9,455 nt of DNA from NCBI GenBank assembly GCA_004556655.1, contig SFGF01000099.1, positions 1 through 9,455 of the forward strand, in the 5' to 3' direction. This stretch comes from Lachnospiraceae bacterium. Lineage in GTDB: Bacteria > Bacillota > Clostridia > Lachnospirales > Lachnospiraceae. A program made the position numbers and the translations under genes. The notes under the pieces were generated by a model that had not been told where the DNA came from, ran no database searches, and worked only from the letters and a program-made list of their open reading frames with translations. Below, piece by piece: positions 6,149 through 9,455 of the stretch (positions are counted from its first letter, which is position 1; every line of letters begins with the position of its first letter).

Positions 6149-7471
6149 ATGAAGAAAAAAATGATAAGTCTATTTCTGTGCGGAATGATGGCAGTTACAG
6201 CAATTGTAGGATGTGGAGGTTCCGGTGAGACTGAATCAGAAGAATCAGGCAGTGAAGTGGTGGAGATTGAATTTTGGTATGGTCTTGGCGGAAAACTTGG
6301 TGAAACCATGGAATCCATTATCAATGATTTTAATGAGTCACAGGATGAAGTGAAAGTGACAGGGGTACAGCAGTCCGACTATGCAGAAACCAAGCGGCTG
6401 GTACAATCGGCAATCGCATCCGGTAAAGTACCGGCAACTGCTTTATTTACCAATCAGTATCTGCAGCAGTTTGCAGAAAAAGGAACTCTGGAATATCTGG
6501 ACAGTTATATTGAAAACGATTCAGAGTTTCATAAGGAAGATCTGGTAGAATCATTGATGGATTACTGTCAGAATACAGAAGGAAAAGTGTTTGGGCTTCC
6601 GGTATATGGAACAACGCAGGTTATGTATTATGACAAGGCTGTTTTTGAGGAAAATGGAATTGATCCGGATGAAGCATTTGCAAATTGGCAGAATCTGGCT
6701 GAAGCAGCGGAAAAATTGACAGTAAAAGAAAATGGAGAAACGGTTTTCTATGGCTGGGAGCCTATGTATGGGGTGGAAAATCTTAAAGACATAGCATTCA
6801 GCAATGGAGGAAAGGTGCTGAGTGATGATGGAAAGACGGTATTGATTGATTCATCGGAGTGGGTGGAATCCTGGGAAGCAATTCGAAAATGGATTCATGA
6901 TGATCAGATTATGGGAATTCATTCCGGCGGAGACGGATGGGAGTATTGGTATAAAACAATTGATGATGTTATGCAGGGACGCGCAGCCGGATATATAGGT
7001 TCCAATGGTGATCAGGGTGATTTAGATTTCGATAAACTGGCAGCACATATTCAGCCGGGATTTGGTGATCATGCTCCTTCACCGGTAGCCGATCCGATCA
7101 CCTGTGCAATTTTAAATAAGGCTTCAGATGAACAAAAAGAAGCGGGATTTAAGTGGATATCTTATTTGACAAGTGTACAGGGAACTGCAAAGTTTGCGAT
7201 GAATACAGGTTATACGCCGGTAAGGACTACAGCATTGGAAGATGAAGCATTTCAGGCATACCTGGAAGAAAATCCACAGGCAAGGGTTCCGTTGGAACAG
7301 CTGGAATGTGCACAGAGAAACTTCTCCGATCCAACGAATGGAAAAATCGATCAGGCTCTGAAAGATGCGGCAGATATGGTAGAAATCGAAAATATTCCGG
7401 CAGAAGAAGCATTGAGGATTGCCAAAGAAACAGCACAGAAAGCACTGGATGAATACTGGGCTTCAAAATAA
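6149..7471 (+). CDS. Extracellular solute-binding lipoprotein, UgpB-like
   Basis: A 440-residue lipoprotein that captures the substrate outside the cell and delivers it to the permeases. The signal peptide covers residues 1-21 with lipobox IVG-C22, then a polar Gly/Ser/Glu linker (23-36). The binding domain starts with IEFWYGLGGKLGETM (40-54). This start, YDKAVFEENGID (161-172), NTGYTPVR (352-359) and YLEENPQARVPLEQL (371-385) recall UgpB, the glycerol-3-phosphate/glycerophosphodiester binding protein, more than the maltose type. That comparison is from memory, and substrate-contact residues were not verified. The ribosome site is AGGAGG at 6137-6142, 21 bases after the permease stop. It lies third in the operon, with the phosphodiesterase-like gene 20 bases downstream. 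The substrate is inferred to be a sugar or polyol phosphate or phosphodiester, and a neutral sugar remains possible. Confidence 0.88.
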   Translation: MKKKMISLFLCGMMAVTAIVGCGGSGETESEESGSEVVEIEFWYGLGGKLGETMESIINDFNESQDEVKVTGVQQSDYAETKRLVQSAIASGKVPATALFTNQYLQQFAEKGTLEYLDSYIENDSEFHKEDLVESLMDYCQNTEGKVFGLPVYGTTQVMYYDKAVFEENGIDPDEAFANWQNLAEAAEKLTVKENGETVFYGWEPMYGVENLKDIAFSNGGKVLSDDGKTVLIDSSEWVESWEAIRKWIHDDQIMGIHSGGDGWEYWYKTIDDVMQGRAAGYIGSNGDQGDLDFDKLAAHIQPGFGDHAPSPVADPITCAILNKASDEQKEAGFKWISYLTSVQGTAKFAMNTGYTPVRTTALEDEAFQAYLEENPQARVPLEQLECAQRNFSDPTNGKIDQALKDAADMVEIENIPAEEALRIAKETAQKALDEYWASK

Positions 7472-7491
7472 TAATTAAAGGAGAAAATATA

Positions 7492-8319
7492 ATGAAGATC
7501 AAATATTTGGGAACTGGCGCTGCTGAGGGAATACCAGCACTGTTTTGCAGATGTGCGACTTGTAATGAGGCAAGAAAAAGAGGAGGAAGAGAACTCAGGA
7601 CACGTTCACAGGCAATCATTGATGATAAAATATTGGTGGATTTTCCGGCAGACAGTTATTTTCATATTCAGCATTACAACATGGATTTTTCAAGCATTGC
7701 GCAACTGTTGATTACCCATTCACATGATGATCATTTTTATCCGTTTGATCTGTTGATGCGTCTGCCGATCTATGAACATGATATGGGAGCAGAGGTATTA
7801 CATATTTATGGAAATGATGTGGTTGGAAGTCTTTTAAAAGAGGCAGCAGACAGATTTTGCGTTCCGGAAATCTGGGATTATCTGCAATTTCATGAGGTAA
7901 AACCATTTGAAAAGTTTGAGATCGAAGACTATACGATTTATCCGATGCCGACAAAACATATGAAAACAGAAACAGCTCTGATTTATCTGATAGAGCATAA
8001 CGGAAAAACAATTCTTTATGGAAATGACAGCAGCATGTTTTACGATGAAATATGGGAGTTTTTGGAAGGGAAAAAGCTGGACTGTGTCAGTCTGGACTGC
8101 ACTATGGGAAAACATCCAATCGATCCAAACCATATGGGATTTCAGCATAATCTGGCGATTCGTGATAAGTTGATGGATATGGGATGTACAGATTCGGATA
8201 CCAAATGGATCTGTGTACATTTTTCTCACAATGGGGAGATGCTTTATAAAGAAATGACAGAATGGGCAGAAAAAGAGAATTTTGAAGTTGCCTGGGACGG
8301 AATGGAAGCGGAGTTTTAG
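7492..8319 (+). CDS. PhnP-like metallo-beta-lactamase-fold phosphodiesterase
   Basis: A 275-residue cytoplasmic protein with no signal peptide. It follows the E. coli PhnP pattern from end to end: LGTGAAEGIP (6-15), the structural zinc cysteines C19, C21 and C24 in FCRCATC, and the metal motif HSHDDH (76-81). Further matches are H156 in PTKH, D179 in YGND, an SLDCTMGKH...DPNHMGF stretch (200-217), H243/H246 in VHFSH, and the C-terminal VAWDGME (266-272). PhnP cleaves 5-phosphoribosyl 1,2-cyclic phosphate and acts on 2',3'-cyclic nucleotides. It normally accompanies C-P lyase genes, but none are here. Its place as the last gene of the uptake operon (AAAGGAG ribosome site, 20-bp gap) suggests it opens a cyclic or diester phosphate after import. 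The exact substrate is unknown. Confidence 0.85.
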   Translation: MKIKYLGTGAAEGIPALFCRCATCNEARKRGGRELRTRSQAIIDDKILVDFPADSYFHIQHYNMDFSSIAQLLITHSHDDHFYPFDLLMRLPIYEHDMGAEVLHIYGNDVVGSLLKEAADRFCVPEIWDYLQFHEVKPFEKFEIEDYTIYPMPTKHMKTETALIYLIEHNGKTILYGNDSSMFYDEIWEFLEGKKLDCVSLDCTMGKHPIDPNHMGFQHNLAIRDKLMDMGCTDSDTKWICVHFSHNGEMLYKEMTEWAEKENFEVAWDGMEAEF

Positions 8320-8334
8320 CAGGTAAAAGGTTTA

Positions 8335-8363
8335 TTGACATAAAAGATAGCTGAGTTTATGAT
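8335..8363 (+). promoter_or_regulatory. Sigma-A-type promoter of the sensor kinase gene
   Basis: A consensus -35 TTGACA (8335-8340), a 17-base spacer and TATGAT (8358-8363) make this the best housekeeping promoter in the window, with a predicted transcript start near 8370. It gives the kinase expression independent of the upstream operon, whose stop is only 15 bases before the -35. An inverted pair CATAAA (8339-8344) and TTTATG (8356-8361) lies within it and could be a small operator, though it may be chance. No CATATC half-sites are seen. Confidence 0.82.
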
Positions 8364-8401
8364 GACTACATGAAATTATAATATATGGACAAAGGAAATT
8401 T

Positions 8402-9455
8402 ATGAAAGCAATGATTGAAAAACTGAAAAAAACGTCTCTGATTAAAAAGATTATAATCATTTATGCAGTTGTAGTTATTTTTCCGGTATTTATGCTGGTC
8501 AGCTATCTTTCAATGTCTCAGTATGAGAAGCTATACACAGAAACTGTAAGCAGTAAGCAGCTGGCTTTGGAACAATTGACGCAGAGCATTCAAAATTCAC
8601 TGGCAACGGTAGAAACGCTGTCTCAGAATCTGGCTTATCGAAGTCCCATTGCATCTCTGATTTCCAGAAACAATCTGGAAAATTTTCCAATATGGACGAA
8701 GCGTTCCAGTAATGAAATTATAGATGCATTACAATATACATTAAAATATCAAAACAGGGGAATTGAAGATATAAATATCTATACAAATAAAAATGAGTTA
8801 TGCGATCAGGAGAATTTTTACAACATATCGCTTTTGTATGGATTTGATTTTTATGATAATTTTCATGAACAGCAGAAAGTTGCTGATTTCTACTTTCTGG
8901 ATAAAGAAACGACAGAAAAGTATTTTGCAAAAAAAGATATGAATGCATCTATAGATGAACTGTTGCTTTTTGTTCGTGATATACGGAATGAAGAGGACGA
9001 TGTTTATTCAGGATTGCTTGTTTTTGAAATAGACCCTGAAAAGTTTTTGCTTTCCCTTCAGGAAAACAAGCGAAATGAGTATAGTATTTATTTTACCAAT
9101 ACCAAGGACTTCTGGGGAGAACCGTTAAGTACCAACGTGATTTCAGCCATTCAGTCTTCTGTTGCGGAAAACACGGTGAACTTCTCAGAAGTATCTTTTG
9201 GACATCTGTACAGTTATATCAAGGATTATAAACTGGTAGTGATTGACAGAAACGCGATTGAGAAAAACAGTTACATCATACTTGCTCTTCGGATTTTTGT
9301 ATTGTTCAGTCTGCTCATTGTGGTACAGGCTCTGTGTCTTCATATTTTGATTAAATATATTATGAATAAAATCAACAAAAATATCAACGAGATGGACAGA
9401 ATTGTGGCAAATGGATTTGAAGGACAGATCCCTGTTGATGAATGTGATGAATTCC
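8402..9455 (+). CDS. YesM-like sensor histidine kinase, 3' end outside window
   Basis: The frame is open from ATG 8402 to the window edge, 351 codons so far. Visible layout: a short basic cytoplasmic tail, a first membrane segment (about 17-37), an extracytoplasmic sensor region of about 250 residues (38-288), a second membrane segment (about 291-317), then a HAMP-like linker (KINKNINEMDRIVANGFEGQIP, with EC and DEF near the edge). This is the architecture of YesM/LytS-type kinases, which pass phosphate to AraC-type YesN response regulators and often control neighbouring ABC sugar operons. The catalytic histidine and ATPase domains would lie beyond 9455, so the kinase call rests on N-terminal layout and context. 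The start is set by AAAGGA (8391-8396), five bases upstream. Confidence 0.8.
   Translation, partial: MKAMIEKLKKTSLIKKIIIIYAVVVIFPVFMLVSYLSMSQYEKLYTETVSSKQLALEQLTQSIQNSLATVETLSQNLAYRSPIASLISRNNLENFPIWTKRSSNEIIDALQYTLKYQNRGIEDINIYTNKNELCDQENFYNISLLYGFDFYDNFHEQQKVADFYFLDKETTEKYFAKKDMNASIDELLLFVRDIRNEEDDVYSGLLVFEIDPEKFLLSLQENKRNEYSIYFTNTKDFWGEPLSTNVISAIQSSVAENTVNFSEVSFGHLYSYIKDYKLVVIDRNAIEKNSYIILALRIFVLFSLLIVVQALCLHILIKYIMNKINKNINEMDRIVANGFEGQIPVDECDEF

Noticed and set aside
5998..6324. Minus-strand frame across the permease/binding protein junction
   Set aside because: Its Phe/Pro/Ser-rich product is the complement of purine-rich ribosome site and signal peptide DNA.

Overview
The window looks like the chromosome of an anaerobic gut-type Firmicute, most likely a Lachnospiraceae/Clostridia member. 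The base composition is AT-leaning, ribosome binding sites are strong AGGAGG type, and the tRNA has no encoded CCA. An ABC sugar-type operon without its own ATPase sits beside a YesM-like sensor kinase, and there is a DUF4353-type carbohydrate-binding protein remnant. Genus cannot be fixed by eye.

Layout. Positions 1-98 hold the 3' part of a tRNA-Trp and its intrinsic terminator. An HD-domain hydrolase (137-646, +) meets a DUF434-type protein (624-1316, -) tail to tail with a 23-bp overlap. Positions 1317-1503 are a gap with what may be a minus-strand gene remnant. This abuts a carbohydrate-binding beta-helix protein that has lost its N-terminal part (1504-2748, +), probably a pseudogene. A strong hairpin terminator (2804-2834) separates it from a convergent MFS transporter (2836-4092, -).

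Positions 4093-4389 are a divergent control region. To the right runs an operon of two ABC permeases (4390-5277, 5285-6127), a UgpB-like lipoprotein binding protein (6149-7471) and a PhnP-like metallo-beta-lactamase-fold phosphodiesterase (7492-8319). A separately promoted YesM-type histidine kinase begins at 8402 and runs off the window.

The most striking feature is the control region. It is a dyad over 152 bp (4189-4340) about the point 4264.5. On each side there is an identical extended -10 box (TGATATACT) and two GATATG half-sites spaced 20 bp, at identical distances. This is the geometry expected of an AraC-type regulator bound as direct repeats at two mirror-image promoters. It implies that the MFS transporter and the ABC operon are switched together. 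The UgpB-like binding protein plus the PhnP-like enzyme suggest, as inference, that the locus imports and opens an organophosphate or phosphodiester (possibly a sugar cyclic phosphate or glycerophosphodiester). The downstream YesM-like kinase, with a probable AraC-type partner beyond the window, is the natural candidate regulator.
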